From contig NZ_QEQK01000002.1 of the NCBI RefSeq assembly GCF_003151135.1, positions 81,371 through 145,370 on the forward strand: a stretch of DNA of 64,000 nucleotides, in the 5' to 3' direction. Both the position numbers and the translations under genes were made by a program. The notes under the pieces were generated by a model. It saw nothing but the letters and a program-made list of their open reading frames with translations, searched no databases and was not told where the DNA came from. Source of the stretch: Abyssibacter profundi (GTDB lineage: Bacteria > Pseudomonadota > Gammaproteobacteria > Nevskiales > OUC007). Below are positions 16,949 to 26,024 of the stretch, piece after piece (position 1 is the stretch's first letter; every line of letters begins with the position of its first letter).

Positions 16949-17410
16949 ATGAACCTGCAGGATGCCGGCCCGTCGTCTTCGCTGCCCCCGTTCGAGACGG
17001 GGCAGCGGGAGCGTGTCCGGATCAGCCTGACGCCGCTGATTGACGTGGTGTTCATCCTGCTGGTGTTCTTCATGCTGGCGTCCAGCTATGTGCAATGGGG
17101 CGCCATCAACCTGATGTCGGGCAGCGATCTGGCTTCCGACACCGGCAACCGGCCCACGCTGACGTTGTCCCTCGGCGCCGATGGCGTGCTGAGAGACTCC
17201 GCCGGCGTGGCCTTTTCGTCACAGGCCGACCGGTTGCTGGATGGGGTTATGGCCCGGCTGGATGGCCAGCGCGGCCCGGTTGTGGTGGCACCTGGCGACG
17301 CCGTATCGCTACAGACGGTGGTGTCGGCGCTGGATCAGCTGACCCTGGCCGGCGTGACGCCGCTGTCCATGGCGCGCGAAGACACGCTGACGGACGACAT
17401 CACGCCCTAG
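16949..17410 (+). CDS. ExbD/TolR-family biopolymer transport protein
   Basis: 153 aa with a cytoplasmic N-terminus, one transmembrane helix and a periplasmic domain. The helix keeps the proton-path Asp (TPLIDVVFILLVFFM, about 28-42). ExbD proteins form a proton-driven motor with ExbB and usually energise TonB. No exbB, tolQ or tonB gene is in the window, so its partner is unknown. A second exbD-type gene lies 5.5 kb downstream, beyond the imuA-imuB-dnaE2 cassette. The start at 16949 follows GAGG. Confidence 0.85.
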   Translation: MNLQDAGPSSSLPPFETGQRERVRISLTPLIDVVFILLVFFMLASSYVQWGAINLMSGSDLASDTGNRPTLTLSLGADGVLRDSAGVAFSSQADRLLDGVMARLDGQRGPVVVAPGDAVSLQTVVSALDQLTLAGVTPLSMAREDTLTDDITP

Positions 17411-17511
17411 TTCCCGCGCGTTCGCGCATCCTCACCGCCTGAATCACCGTTCATCGTCTGTCCGGCGCGGCTTTGCTATGCGCGAGGGACAAGTCGGGCC
17501 CGTCTGGTAAA

Positions 17512-17527
17512 CTGTAAAAATAAACAG
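17512..17527 (+). promoter_or_regulatory. LexA (SOS) box upstream of imuA
   Basis: CTGTAAAAATAAACAG matches the gammaproteobacterial LexA consensus CTGT-N8-ACAG exactly. It lies 7 bp upstream of the imuA ATG. LexA control of imuA-imuB-dnaE2 is established in other proteobacteria, so SOS induction of this operon is the expected reading. Confidence 0.9.
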
Positions 17528-17534
17528 TCTTACC

Positions 17535-18164
17535 ATGACCCAGCCCATCGACACGCGCCTGCAAGCCCTGCTGCAATCAGAGCCCGCCCTGTGGCGGGGA
17601 CAGCAGCGTCATGCCGATCACCGGGCTTTTCAGTCCACGGGATACCGCGCATTGGACGCGGTACTGCCCGGTCAGGGATGGCCTGTGGCCGGGGTGGTCG
17701 AGGTGGTGACCCGAACGGATCAGGCGCCGCCGCTGCGACCCTTTGTGCCGCTGATGGCGCGCTGCACCCAGGCCGGGCAGACCGTGTTGCTGGTGGATCC
17801 ACCGCCTGCTCTGGTGCCCTTTGCCCCGGCCTGGCAGCAGGCCGGGGTTGCGTTGTCCACGCTGTTCACGGTCCAGGCCCAGACCCACAAGCAGGCCTGG
17901 TGGGTGATGGAAACCGCCTTGCGCGCCACGGCCTGCGCGCTGGTGCTGCTCTGGCCCTGTGCTCGGGGTGGTCGGCTGGGCGTGGCAACGGTGCGGCGCT
18001 GGCAGGTGGCCGCGGCAGCCGGTTCCACGCTGGGCGTGTTGTTCGTGCCGGAGTCCATGCAGGGTCAGGCCAGCAACGTGCATCTGCGCCTGCGTATGCA
18101 AGGGCAACAACTGACCGTGCTGAAAGCCCGGGGCATGCACGACTGTCCGCAGGTTTCGCTGTGA
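17535..18164 (+). CDS. imuA: Translesion synthesis-associated protein ImuA
   Basis: A 209-aa RecA/SulA-like accessory factor of the ImuA-ImuB-DnaE2 mutasome. The N-terminal GQQRHADHRAFQSTGYRALD and PVAGVVEVV segments and the RecA-like core (GQTVLLVDPP, and LRATACALVLLWP) fit the family; like other ImuA proteins it lacks a complete Walker A. First gene after the SOS box. Its stop overlaps the GTG start of imuB (GTGA), so translation is probably coupled. Function is inferred from the operon and from known ImuA proteins. Confidence 0.9.
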   Translation: MTQPIDTRLQALLQSEPALWRGQQRHADHRAFQSTGYRALDAVLPGQGWPVAGVVEVVTRTDQAPPLRPFVPLMARCTQAGQTVLLVDPPPALVPFAPAWQQAGVALSTLFTVQAQTHKQAWWVMETALRATACALVLLWPCARGGRLGVATVRRWQVAAAAGSTLGVLFVPESMQGQASNVHLRLRMQGQQLTVLKARGMHDCPQVSL

Positions 18165-19753
18165 GTGCAGGGGCCCAGGTCCAGGTGGACTGGCTGGCCG
18201 AGCCGGCCGGCGCGGGCGTGGCCGATGCCCGGCCATCGACCCCCATCCCGTCGAAGGCCGCCGAAGGGTCGGCGCCCGTCCAGTCATCACCGGCGACATC
18301 AGCCGGCAAGCTCTGGCTTTGCCTGCAGTTTTCCGATCTGCCGCTGGAGGTGCAGCCGGAGTATGACCCGCGGACGCCTCTGGCCGTGACGACGGTCGTG
18401 CGGCAGCGGGTGGTCGTGATGGCCGTATCGCCTGCAGCGCGGGCCTGCGGGGTGGAACCGGGTTTGCACCCGGCGGCGGCACAGGCGATGTGTCCTGAGT
18501 TGCGGTTGGAGCGTCGTGATGAGCCGGCCGAGGCCCGCCGGCTGGATGCGTTGGCGCGCTGGGCCATGCGGTGGTCATCCTGGATTTCGGTGTCCACACC
18601 GGATCGCCTGTTGCTGGAGGTTGGCGGCAGTCGCCGCTTGTTCGGGGGGCTGCAGGCCCTGCAGCAACGGGTGGTCGATGAACTGAGCGGGCAGGGGCAT
18701 GCGGTGCAAACGGCCATGGCCCGGTCGGCGCGGGCGGCCGCCTGGTTGGCGCCCTGGGTGTCCGGGGCCGTGGCCGAGGACGAGGACGCCACACGACGTC
18801 TGCTGGCCGCGTTGCCGGTGGAGGCGCTAGGCCTGCCGTCCAAGGGGCAGACACGTCTGCAGCGGGCGGGTTTGCACCATCTGGGACAGCTGATGCGGCT
18901 GCCGCGAGATGGTCTGGCACGGCGCTATGGGGCCGGTGTGCTGCGCGAGCTGGACGAGGCACTGGGTCAGCGGCCCGAGGCCATGCCACGGTTCTCGCCG
19001 CCGGAGCGGTTCGTCGCTGAACTGGAACTGCCCATGCCCGAGTCGGCCACGCCGCGTCTGCGGGCCGCCGCCGAGCATCTCATCGAGCAGCTGGTGCGCT
19101 ATCTGCGTGGACATGATGCGGCCGTGGATTGCCTGCGTCTGCGGCTTTTCCACGAGCGACAGCCCGCGAGCCGACTCGACATCGGCCTGGCCATGGCTGG
19201 TCGTGACCCGGTGCGAATCGGCCGTGTACTGGCCGAACACCTGGATCGACTCGGCCTGCCCGAGCCTGTACGCAGCCTGCGCCTGGAGGCGCCGCGCATT
19301 GTGTCGCTGGCCGCCGGTACACAGGACTGGCTGGACAGCCGTGGCGATGATGACTGGCTGGCCACGCTGGAGCTTTGGCAAAGCCGGCTTGGCGCCAAGG
19401 CCGTACAGGGTCTGTCTGCCCGGGCCGATTACCGCCCCGAGGCGGCCTGGGTCCAGCATCCGCCCGGTGCGGTGAACGCGGCCTGCCCGCCTGTGACGGC
19501 ACCGCGGCCGATGTGGCTGCTGCGCGAACCCCAAGCCATGGTCGTGCGTCATCATCAGCCGACATACAACGGCCCGCTGATTCGCGAGTCCGGTCCGGAA
19601 CGAATCGAGCAGGGCTGGTGGGACACGACCAGCGACCAGGGCGGTGACATCTGCCGGGACTACTACGTCATGCGTGACCGTTTCGGCGCGCGCCTATGGG
19701 TCTTCCAGGATCGACAACGTCTGGGCTGGTGGCTACACGGCCATTTCGCATGA
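18161..19753 (+). CDS. imuB: Y-family polymerase-like protein ImuB
   Basis: A catalytically inactive Y-family homologue that links DnaE2 to the sliding clamp and ImuA. The GTG at 18161 overlaps the imuA stop and gives 530 aa. The conserved part starts near residue 50 (KLWLCLQFSDLPLEV), followed by palm and finger segments (STPDRLLLEVGGSRRLFGG) in which the catalytic acidic residues of true Y-family polymerases are missing, as in other ImuB proteins. The first ~48 residues are an unusual Ala/Pro/Ser-rich extension. The C-terminus ends WWLHGHFA. The stop overlaps the dnaE2 start by 4 nt. Confidence 0.92.
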   Translation: MSAGAQVQVDWLAEPAGAGVADARPSTPIPSKAAEGSAPVQSSPATSAGKLWLCLQFSDLPLEVQPEYDPRTPLAVTTVVRQRVVVMAVSPAARACGVEPGLHPAAAQAMCPELRLERRDEPAEARRLDALARWAMRWSSWISVSTPDRLLLEVGGSRRLFGGLQALQQRVVDELSGQGHAVQTAMARSARAAAWLAPWVSGAVAEDEDATRRLLAALPVEALGLPSKGQTRLQRAGLHHLGQLMRLPRDGLARRYGAGVLRELDEALGQRPEAMPRFSPPERFVAELELPMPESATPRLRAAAEHLIEQLVRYLRGHDAAVDCLRLRLFHERQPASRLDIGLAMAGRDPVRIGRVLAEHLDRLGLPEPVRSLRLEAPRIVSLAAGTQDWLDSRGDDDWLATLELWQSRLGAKAVQGLSARADYRPEAAWVQHPPGAVNAACPPVTAPRPMWLLREPQAMVVRHHQPTYNGPLIRESGPERIEQGWWDTTSDQGGDICRDYYVMRDRFGARLWVFQDRQRLGWWLHGHFA

Positions 19754-22700
19754 AGGCCCAGCCGGTGGACTATGCCGAGCTGCACTGCCTGAGCAATTTC
19801 ACGTTTCTGCGTGGCGCCTCGCATCCACAGGAGCTGGTCGAGCGGGCGGCGGATCTGGGCTATACGGCGTTGGCGTTGACCGACGAATGCTCGGTGGCCG
19901 GCGTGGTGCGGGCACATGAGGCGGCCAGTGAGCGGGGCCTGCCGCTGATCATCGGTGCCGAGTTCACGACCGTTCAGGAGCATCGCCTGGTGCTGCTGGC
20001 CACCGACCGGGCAGGCTATGGACAGCTGTGCCAACTCATCACGCTGGCGCGAGGCCGCCGTGCCAAGGGTGACTACGCGCTGGAGTTGAACGACCTGCTC
20101 ACCGAGCCGCTGGATGGATGCCTGCTGCTATGGCTGGACGGTGATGAGGCCGACTTGCAGGGACTGGCGCAGCGGTTTGCAGGGCGAACCTGGTTGGTGG
20201 CCGAGTTGTTCGCCACGGCGGATCGTGAGCAGCGTTTGGCAGATTGGCAGGCCCAGGCGCAGCGCTTGGGTCTGCCTGTGGTCGCGGCAGGTGATGTGCA
20301 TATGCATGCCCGGGGGCGCCGCGCCCTGCAGGACACCCTGACGGCGATTCGTTTGGGTCGGCCCATTGCCGAACTGGGATATGCCTTGTTTCCCAATGGC
20401 GAGCGACATCTGCGCCCGCTGGCCAGCCTGCAGGCGCTATATCCACCCGAGTGGTTGGCCGAAACGCAGGCCGTTGCCCGGCGCTGCCGGTTTCATCTCA
20501 CCGAGCTGCGTTATGAGTATCCGCATGAGTTGATCCCGTCCGGTCATACCCCCAGCTCCTGGCTACGCAGTCTGGTGGAGCAGGGCGCGCGGCGCTTATA
20601 TCCATCGGGGGTGCCGGGGGCGGTTCAGCAGCAAATCGATCATGAGCTGGCGTTGATCGCTGAACTGGCATACGAGTTCTTCTTCCTGACGGTGGAAGAC
20701 ATCGTCCGGTGGGCGCGGACGCAGGGCATTCTGTGCCAGGGGCGGGGATCGGCGGCCAATTCCACGGTGTGCTATTGCCTGGGGATTACAGCGGTGAACC
20801 CGGCTGAGCAAAGCCTGTTGTTCGAGCGCTTCGTCTCCAAGGACCGGGGGGAGCCGCCCGATATCGATGTGGATTTCGAGCATCAGCGGCGCGAGGAGGT
20901 CATCCAATACATTTATCGCAAGTATGGGCGGGACCGGGCAGCGCTGGCTGCCACGGTGATTTCGTACCGGCCGAAGTCAGCGATTCGCGACGTGGGCAAG
21001 GCGCTGGGGCTGACGCTGGACCAGGTCGATGCCCTGACCAAGACCCTGACCTGGTGGGATAGCAGCGAAGAATTGCCGGCGCGAATTCGCGAGGTGGGGT
21101 TGGACCCGGACGCGCCGGTCATCCAGCGCCTGATCGTGCTGGTCCGCGAGCTGATCCGCTTTCCCCGCCATTTATCTCAGCATGTCGGCGGTTTTGTGAT
21201 CAGTCAGGGGCCGGTGTCTGCGTTGTGCCCCATCGAACCGGCGTCCATGGCCGGGCGCAGCGTGATTCAGTGGGACAAGGACGACCTGGAAAGCCTGGGC
21301 ATGCTTAAGGTCGATGTGCTGGCACTGGGCATGCTGACGGCGATTCGCAAATGTTTTGACCTGATCGAGGGTTGGACCGGCGAACGCCTGCAGCTGGCCA
21401 CGATTCCACGCGACGATTCCGACACCTACGCCATGATCCAGCGTGCCGACACCATCGGCGTCTTCCAGATCGAATCGCGGGCGCAGATGAGCATGCTGCC
21501 CCGGCTCAAACCCGCCAATCTTTATGACCTGACCATCCAGGTGGCCATCGTCCGACCCGGGCCCATCCAGGGGGATATGGTCCACCCCTACCTGGCGCGG
21601 CGCGCCGGTCGCGAGCCTGTGCGCTACCCCAGTCAGGCCGTGCGCGACGTGCTCAAACGGACCCTGGGCGTCCCCATCTTCCAGGAACAGGTCATGCAGC
21701 TGGCCATGGTGGCAGCCGGCTTTACCGCCGGGGAGGCCGACCAGCTGCGACGGGCCATGGCGGCCTGGAAGCGCAAGGGTGGCTTGGAACCCTTCGAGGT
21801 CAAGCTCAAGGCCGGGATGGCCCAGCGAGGATACAGCCCCGAGTTTGCCGATCGGATCTACCAGCAGATTCTGGGCTTTGGCGACTACGGGTTCCCAGAA
21901 TCCCATGCGGCCAGCTTTGCACTGCTGGCCTATGCATCGTCCTGGCTGAAGTGCCATCACCCGGCCGCCTTTACCGCTGCGCTGCTCAACAGCCTGCCAA
22001 TGGGGTTTTACGCACCGGCTCAGCTCATCGGCGATGCGCGTCGACATGGCGTCGAGATCCGGCCTGTGGATGTGTTGTTTTCCGAGGTCGAATCGACGCT
22101 GGAATCCGGCCCGCAGGGGGTGCCGGCCATTCGTCTGGGCCTACATCGCATCAAGGGGATGGATCTGGCCGTGGCTGCACGCATTGTCCAATGGCGTCGG
22201 CAATTGCCAGCCGGCCAGCCTGCGCGCGGCGCCGAGGCGCTACGGCAGGGTTTGATGCAGATTGCCGGCCTGGGCCGCGAGCAGATGGAAGCCCTGGCGG
22301 CGGCCGGGGCGCTGCAAAGCCTGTCCGGCCACCGGCATCGGGCCTACTGGGACGCCGCGGGGGTGGAGGCTCCGACACCGCTGCTGGGGCGGCCACAGTT
22401 TGCCGAGGGCCAGCCCCTGCTCAGTGCGCCCACCGAAGGCGAGGATCTGCTGGCCGATTACGCCAGCCTGCGTTTCACACTGGGCCGCCATCCGCTGGCG
22501 CTGCTGCGGTCACGGCTGGATGCACATGGGGCGATCTGCGCCCGCCGTCTGCGCGAGCTGCAAACCGGTCGCCCGGTGTGTGTCAGCGGTCTGGTCACAG
22601 GACGTCAACGGCCGGGGACCGCCTCCGGTGTGATCTTCATGACCCTGGAAGACGAGAGCGGCCTGATCAATCTGGTGATCTGGCCCAAGGTGCTGGAGCA

Positions 22701-22851
22701 GTATCGCAGCGCCGTGCTCCATGCCCAGTTGCCGCTGATTCACGGCCATGTCCAGAACGAGGATCAGGTGGTGCACGTCATCGCCCGGCACCTGGAAGAC
22801 CGGTCCGACTGGTTGGGCGGGCTGGCCGTTGCCTCGCGGGATTTTCACTGA
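19750..22851 (+). CDS. dnaE2: Error-prone DNA polymerase DnaE2
   Basis: A 1033-aa C-family polymerase, the catalytic subunit of the SOS mutasome. The ATG at 19750 overlaps the imuB stop (ATGA) and starts MKAQPVDYAELHCLSNFTFL, the PHP domain. The polymerase active-site motif PDIDVDFEHQRREEV is at about 370, with downstream family blocks FPRHLSQHVGGFVIS, GVFQIESRAQMSMLPR and GDYGFPESHAASFALLAY. A C-terminal OB fold (GLVTGRQRPGTASGVIFMTL) closes the protein. It is shorter than the replicative DnaE (~1160 aa), as expected for DnaE2. Confidence 0.97.
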   Translation: MKAQPVDYAELHCLSNFTFLRGASHPQELVERAADLGYTALALTDECSVAGVVRAHEAASERGLPLIIGAEFTTVQEHRLVLLATDRAGYGQLCQLITLARGRRAKGDYALELNDLLTEPLDGCLLLWLDGDEADLQGLAQRFAGRTWLVAELFATADREQRLADWQAQAQRLGLPVVAAGDVHMHARGRRALQDTLTAIRLGRPIAELGYALFPNGERHLRPLASLQALYPPEWLAETQAVARRCRFHLTELRYEYPHELIPSGHTPSSWLRSLVEQGARRLYPSGVPGAVQQQIDHELALIAELAYEFFFLTVEDIVRWARTQGILCQGRGSAANSTVCYCLGITAVNPAEQSLLFERFVSKDRGEPPDIDVDFEHQRREEVIQYIYRKYGRDRAALAATVISYRPKSAIRDVGKALGLTLDQVDALTKTLTWWDSSEELPARIREVGLDPDAPVIQRLIVLVRELIRFPRHLSQHVGGFVISQGPVSALCPIEPASMAGRSVIQWDKDDLESLGMLKVDVLALGMLTAIRKCFDLIEGWTGERLQLATIPRDDSDTYAMIQRADTIGVFQIESRAQMSMLPRLKPANLYDLTIQVAIVRPGPIQGDMVHPYLARRAGREPVRYPSQAVRDVLKRTLGVPIFQEQVMQLAMVAAGFTAGEADQLRRAMAAWKRKGGLEPFEVKLKAGMAQRGYSPEFADRIYQQILGFGDYGFPESHAASFALLAYASSWLKCHHPAAFTAALLNSLPMGFYAPAQLIGDARRHGVEIRPVDVLFSEVESTLESGPQGVPAIRLGLHRIKGMDLAVAARIVQWRRQLPAGQPARGAEALRQGLMQIAGLGREQMEALAAAGALQSLSGHRHRAYWDAAGVEAPTPLLGRPQFAEGQPLLSAPTEGEDLLADYASLRFTLGRHPLALLRSRLDAHGAICARRLRELQTGRPVCVSGLVTGRQRPGTASGVIFMTLEDESGLINLVIWPKVLEQYRSAVLHAQLPLIHGHVQNEDQVVHVIARHLEDRSDWLGGLAVASRDFH

Positions 22852-22877
22852 CGACGAGGCCATCTCGGCGTTATGAT
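22848..22877 (+). promoter_or_regulatory. Possible sigma-70 promoter for the second exbD gene
   Basis: CTGACG (22848-22853), an 18-bp spacer and TATGAT (22872-22877) lie 36 bp before the exbD ATG, overlapping the dnaE2 stop. The -10 matches 5 of 6 consensus bases and the -35 matches 4 of 6. It could allow expression independent of the SOS operon. Confidence 0.4.
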
Positions 22878-22912
22878 GCGGCCATGAGTCGAACCCTGAC
22901 AGGCCAGCACCG

Positions 22913-23311
22913 ATGATGGAGTGGGAACACACCCGGCGTCTGGCCCTCACCGACGATCACATGCTGCCACTGATCAACGTGGTCTTCCTGCTGTTGATCT
23001 TTTTCATGTTGGTGGGGGCGGTCACGGTGCCCGAGCGCCTCGACGTGCTGCCGCCATCGTCGGTGTCCTCGTTCCAGCCCAATGAAGTCGGTCTGGAAAT
23101 CGTGATCGACCAGAGTGGTGATGTGCTGATCGACGATGCCGTGGTGACGATGGAGCGGCTGGTCACGGCGCTATCCGGCGACAACCGGCCGGACCGGGTG
23201 CGGCTCAAGGCCGATGCCAATCTCAATGCCAACGGCATTCTCGACGTGCTGGACATTCTGCGCGACGCCGGCGTGGCGCACGTGCAGTTGGTCACGGTCT
23301 CCAAGCGCTAG
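22913..23311 (+). CDS. ExbD/TolR-family protein with Asn replacing the transmembrane Asp
   Basis: 132 aa with one transmembrane helix (about 20-42) and a periplasmic domain ending VAHVQLVTVSKR, as in ExbD/TolR. The helix reads LPLINVVFLLLIFFML, so Asn stands where ExbD and TolR carry the essential Asp. Such Asn-type ExbD proteins are, to my knowledge, usually encoded next to an Asp-type one; here the Asp-type copy is 5.5 kb upstream. A 10-codon frame (22884-22916) overlaps the start and could couple translation. No exbB partner is in the window. Confidence 0.85.
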   Translation: MMEWEHTRRLALTDDHMLPLINVVFLLLIFFMLVGAVTVPERLDVLPPSSVSSFQPNEVGLEIVIDQSGDVLIDDAVVTMERLVTALSGDNRPDRVRLKADANLNANGILDVLDILRDAGVAHVQLVTVSKR

Positions 23312-23344
23312 CGCTCGATTCGCGCCGCCGGGTGGCCGCTTGCA

Positions 23345-23370
23345 AACAGGCCGGCATGCGCCGGCCTGTT
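23345..23370. terminator. Bidirectional terminator between exbD and hisI
   Basis: AACAGGCCGGC (23345-23355) pairs perfectly with GCCGGCCTGTT (23360-23370) around a 4-nt loop, in the 85-bp gap between two convergent genes. There is no long T run on either strand. Confidence 0.65.
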
Positions 23371-23396
23371 GCTCAATACGGCGATGTAACCGCCCG

Positions 23397-23861
23397 CTAC
23401 AGAATCGTGGGATTCGGTGCGTCGCCGTAGACCGCTTTGGGGTCGAAGCTTTTCTCGGATTCCTCGAACCGCAGATCACCGCTGTCCTGCCCGATGGGGA
23501 TGGACCGGTAGAAGCAGGAGCGATAGCCCACGTGACAGGAGGCATCGCCCGGAATCTTGACCCGAAGCCAGACTGCATCCTGATCGTCGTCGATGCGGAT
23601 CTCGGTGACGGTCTGCACCAGGCCGCTGGTCGCGCCCTTGTGCCACAGCACCTGACGCGAACGGCTCCAGTAGTGCGCTTCACCGGTTTCGATGGTCTTG
23701 CGCAGGGCTTCGGCATTCATGTAACCCAGCATCAACACTTCACCCGATTCGTGGGCGGTGGTCACACAGGGGATGAGGCCGTCTGCGTCGAACTTGGGTG
23801 CCAGTTCCTGGCCTTCTTCCACCTGTTCGATGGTCTTGCGTTCTGCGAATTCGATGCTCAT
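23397..23861 (-). CDS. hisI: Phosphoribosyl-AMP cyclohydrolase
   Basis: 154-aa zinc enzyme opening the adenine ring of PR-AMP in histidine synthesis. The catalytic block is complete: [16 protein letters not shown] and the metal-binding [13 protein letters not shown] (about 106-118). The C-terminus carries an extra [15 protein letters not shown] stretch. [13 protein letters not shown] resembles alphaproteobacterial HisI rather than the fused HisIE of enterics. No other his gene is nearby; instead it follows folE by 6 nt in one operon. This unusual partner suggests a paralog, perhaps for zinc limitation, but a sole housekeeping copy cannot be excluded. Confidence 0.93.
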   Translation of the reverse strand: MSIEFAERKTIEQVEEGQELAPKFDADGLIPCVTTAHESGEVLMLGYMNAEALRKTIETGEAHYWSRSRQVLWHKGATSGLVQTVTEIRIDDDQDAVWLRVKIPGDASCHVGYRSCFYRSIPIGQDSGDLRFEESEKSFDPKAVYGDAPNPTIL

Positions 23862-23867
23862 GGCGCG

Positions 23868-24506
23868 TTACATATCGTTCGGAGTCGGGCGGATCATCTG
23901 CATGAAGCGGTCATGCAGGCGCATGTCTTCCTTGAAGCGTCCGGTGAAGCGTGACGTGATGGTGAACACGCCTGGCTTGCGAATGCCGCGGGTGGTCATG
24001 CACTGATGCGCGGCATCGACCAATACGGCCACGCCAGCCGGCTTGAGCACTTCCTCCAGCACGTTGGCGATCTGTGCGGTCATGGTTTCCTGGGTCTGCA
24101 GGCGACGCGCATAAATCTCGATGACGCGGGCCAGCTTGCTAATGCCCACGACACGGCTGACCGGCAGGTAGGCGATATGCACACGACCGATGATCGGCAC
24201 CATGTGATGCTCGCAATGCGACTCCAAACGGATGTCGCGGAGCATGACCATGTCGTCGTAGCCGTCGACTTCTTCGAAGGTCCGCGACAGGATTTCACGC
24301 GGGTCTTCCTTGTAGCCGGCGTAGAATTCCTCATACGCGCGCACGACGCGGCCGGGCGTGTCGAGCAGCCCCTCGCGATTCGGGTTGTCGCCAGTCCAGG
24401 CGATTAGGGTGCGAACAGCCGCTTCGGCTTCTTCGCGGGTGGGACGCGTGACAGCGTCGCTGCTGGTATCAACTGCCGCCTTGGCAGTGGTCACACTGGT
24501 ATCCAT
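23868..24506 (-). CDS. folE: GTP cyclohydrolase I
   Basis: 212-aa zinc enzyme converting GTP to dihydroneopterin triphosphate, first step of folate and pterin synthesis. After a non-conserved N-terminus (about 1-25) come [20 protein letters not shown], the metal and active-site motif [12 protein letters not shown] (Cys and His ligands), [18 protein letters not shown] and [13 protein letters not shown] with the second zinc Cys. HQCMTTRG is the alphaproteobacterial variant. The start is supported by an upstream GGAG. First gene of the folE-hisI operon, divergent from cysS. Confidence 0.95.
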   Translation of the reverse strand: MDTSVTTAKAAVDTSSDAVTRPTREEAEAAVRTLIAWTGDNPNREGLLDTPGRVVRAYEEFYAGYKEDPREILSRTFEEVDGYDDMVMLRDIRLESHCEHHMVPIIGRVHIAYLPVSRVVGISKLARVIEIYARRLQTQETMTAQIANVLEEVLKPAGVAVLVDAAHQCMTTRGIRKPGVFTITSRFTGRFKEDMRLHDRFMQMIRPTPNDM

Positions 24507-24574
24507 TCAAGATTCTCCGCACGGCGGGAAGGGCAGCGCAGGCCCCCGCTAAGGCGCAACCAAGTACGGGTTGC

Positions 24575-24593
24575 GTGAGCTAAATTATGTCAC
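24575..24593. promoter_or_regulatory. Interrupted dyad in the folE-cysS divergent region
   Basis: GTGAGCTAAATTATGTCAC is an imperfect palindrome with the pattern GTGA-NN-TAA-N-TTA-NN-TCAC (7 of 9 positions match per arm). It lies 68 bp upstream of both folE and cysS start codons, in an AT-rich patch. It does not match the usual gammaproteobacterial Zur box. A regulator site is inferred from symmetry and position only. Confidence 0.4.
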
Positions 24594-24660
24594 ATCGCAG
24601 GTAATCAAGACCTGAAGCGGTACAATCCCGGCCCGCATTGCACGCAATTTCATAAGGTCA

Positions 24661-26024
24661 TGCAGATCTACAACTCTCTGACGCGGCAAAAAGAGCCGTT
24701 TCAGCCGCTCAACCCCGAGCATGTCACGATCTACGTCTGCGGACCGACCGTGTACAGCTACGCCCATATCGGTAACGCGCGTCCGGCCGTGGTTTTCGAC
24801 GTGCTCGCACGGCTGATGCGCGTGCTCTACAAGCGCGTGACCTTCGTGCGCAACATCACCGACATTGACGACAAGATTAATGCAGCCGCAGCCGCTGCCG
24901 GCGTCGAGATCGGGGAGATCACCAGCCGCTACGAGCAGGCCTACATGGAGGACCTGGCAGCGCTGGGTGTCGCGCCGGCGGATCGCACGCCGCGGGTGAC
25001 CGAGCACATGGAGGACATCATCCGGGCGATTTCCGACCTGATTCGCGGCGGCCATGCCTACGAGGCCGAAGGTCATGTGCTGTTCGATGTGAACAGCTAT
25101 CCCGAATACGGCCGGCTGTCCGGACGCGACCGTCGCGAGATGATTGCCGGCGCCCGCGTCGAAGTGGCGCCATACAAGCGCGACGCCGCCGATTTCGTGC
25201 TGTGGAAGCCCTCCGCCGACGATCAGCCCGGCTGGGACAGTCCTTGGGGACGTGGACGCCCGGGCTGGCATATTGAATGCTCGGCCATGGCGGCGGCGCA
25301 TCTGGGTGAGACCATCGATATTCATGCCGGTGGCAGCGATTTGCAGTTTCCCCATCACGAGAACGAGATCGCCCAGTCCGTGTGCTGGCATGGCGGCAAG
25401 GAGTACGCCCGCTACTGGATGCACAACGGCTTGCTGAATCTGGATGGCCAGAAGATGGCCAAGTCCACCGGCAATCTGGTCAACATCCGCGATGTGCTGG
25501 AACAGGTGCCCGGAGAAGTGGCCCGCTATGTACTGCTGTCAGCGCATTACCGTCAGCCACTGGACTGGACGGACGAGGTGCTGGCCCAGGCGCGTTCGAC
25601 GCTGGACCGCGTCTACCGTGCCCTGGAAGGGCTGGCCGAGGTCGAGTCCACGGATTCCGAGCCGTCCGTGGAGTTCATGGATGCCCTGGAAGACGATCTC
25701 AACACGCCTCGGGCCCTGGCCGAGGTGGCGGAACTGGTGCGCGCCGCCAACAAGGCAGAGAGCGATCGAGAACGCGGCGCCATCAAGGGCCAGCTACTGG
25801 CCTGCGGCGAGTTGCTCGGACTGTTCCAGGCCGATCCTGCCGAATGGTTTAGCGGCGGCGCCGATGACGAGAGCGCCGAAATCGACGCTCTCGTCGCCCA
25901 GCGTCAGACCGCGCGGTCAAACAAGGACTTCGCCACCGCAGACCGCATTCGCGATGAGCTGGCCGCACGCGGGATCGTCATTGAAGACAGCGCAGACGGC
26001 GTGCGTTGGCGCCGGACCGGCTAG
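24661..26024 (+). CDS. cysS: Cysteinyl-tRNA synthetase
   Basis: 454-aa class I synthetase charging tRNA-Cys. Zinc ligands are all present: Cys in YVCGPTVY (about 28), Cys in WHIECSAMA, and His/Glu in PHHENEIAQ. The nucleotide-binding motifs are HIGNARP (HIGH-type) and KMAKSTGN (KMSKS-type). The start lies 3 nt after the 3' end of an upstream CATAAGGTC with AAGG as ribosome site. HIGNARP with CGPTVYSYA is alphaproteobacterial in style; gammaproteobacterial CysS usually has CHIGHGR or CHIGHAR. It shares 4 bp (CTAG) of stop codon with the convergent dihydroorotase gene. Confidence 0.95.

Noticed and set aside
17577..18989. 470-codon minus-strand frame opposite imuA-imuB
   Set aside because: Pro/Arg-rich translation without motifs, fully antisense to a conserved operon.
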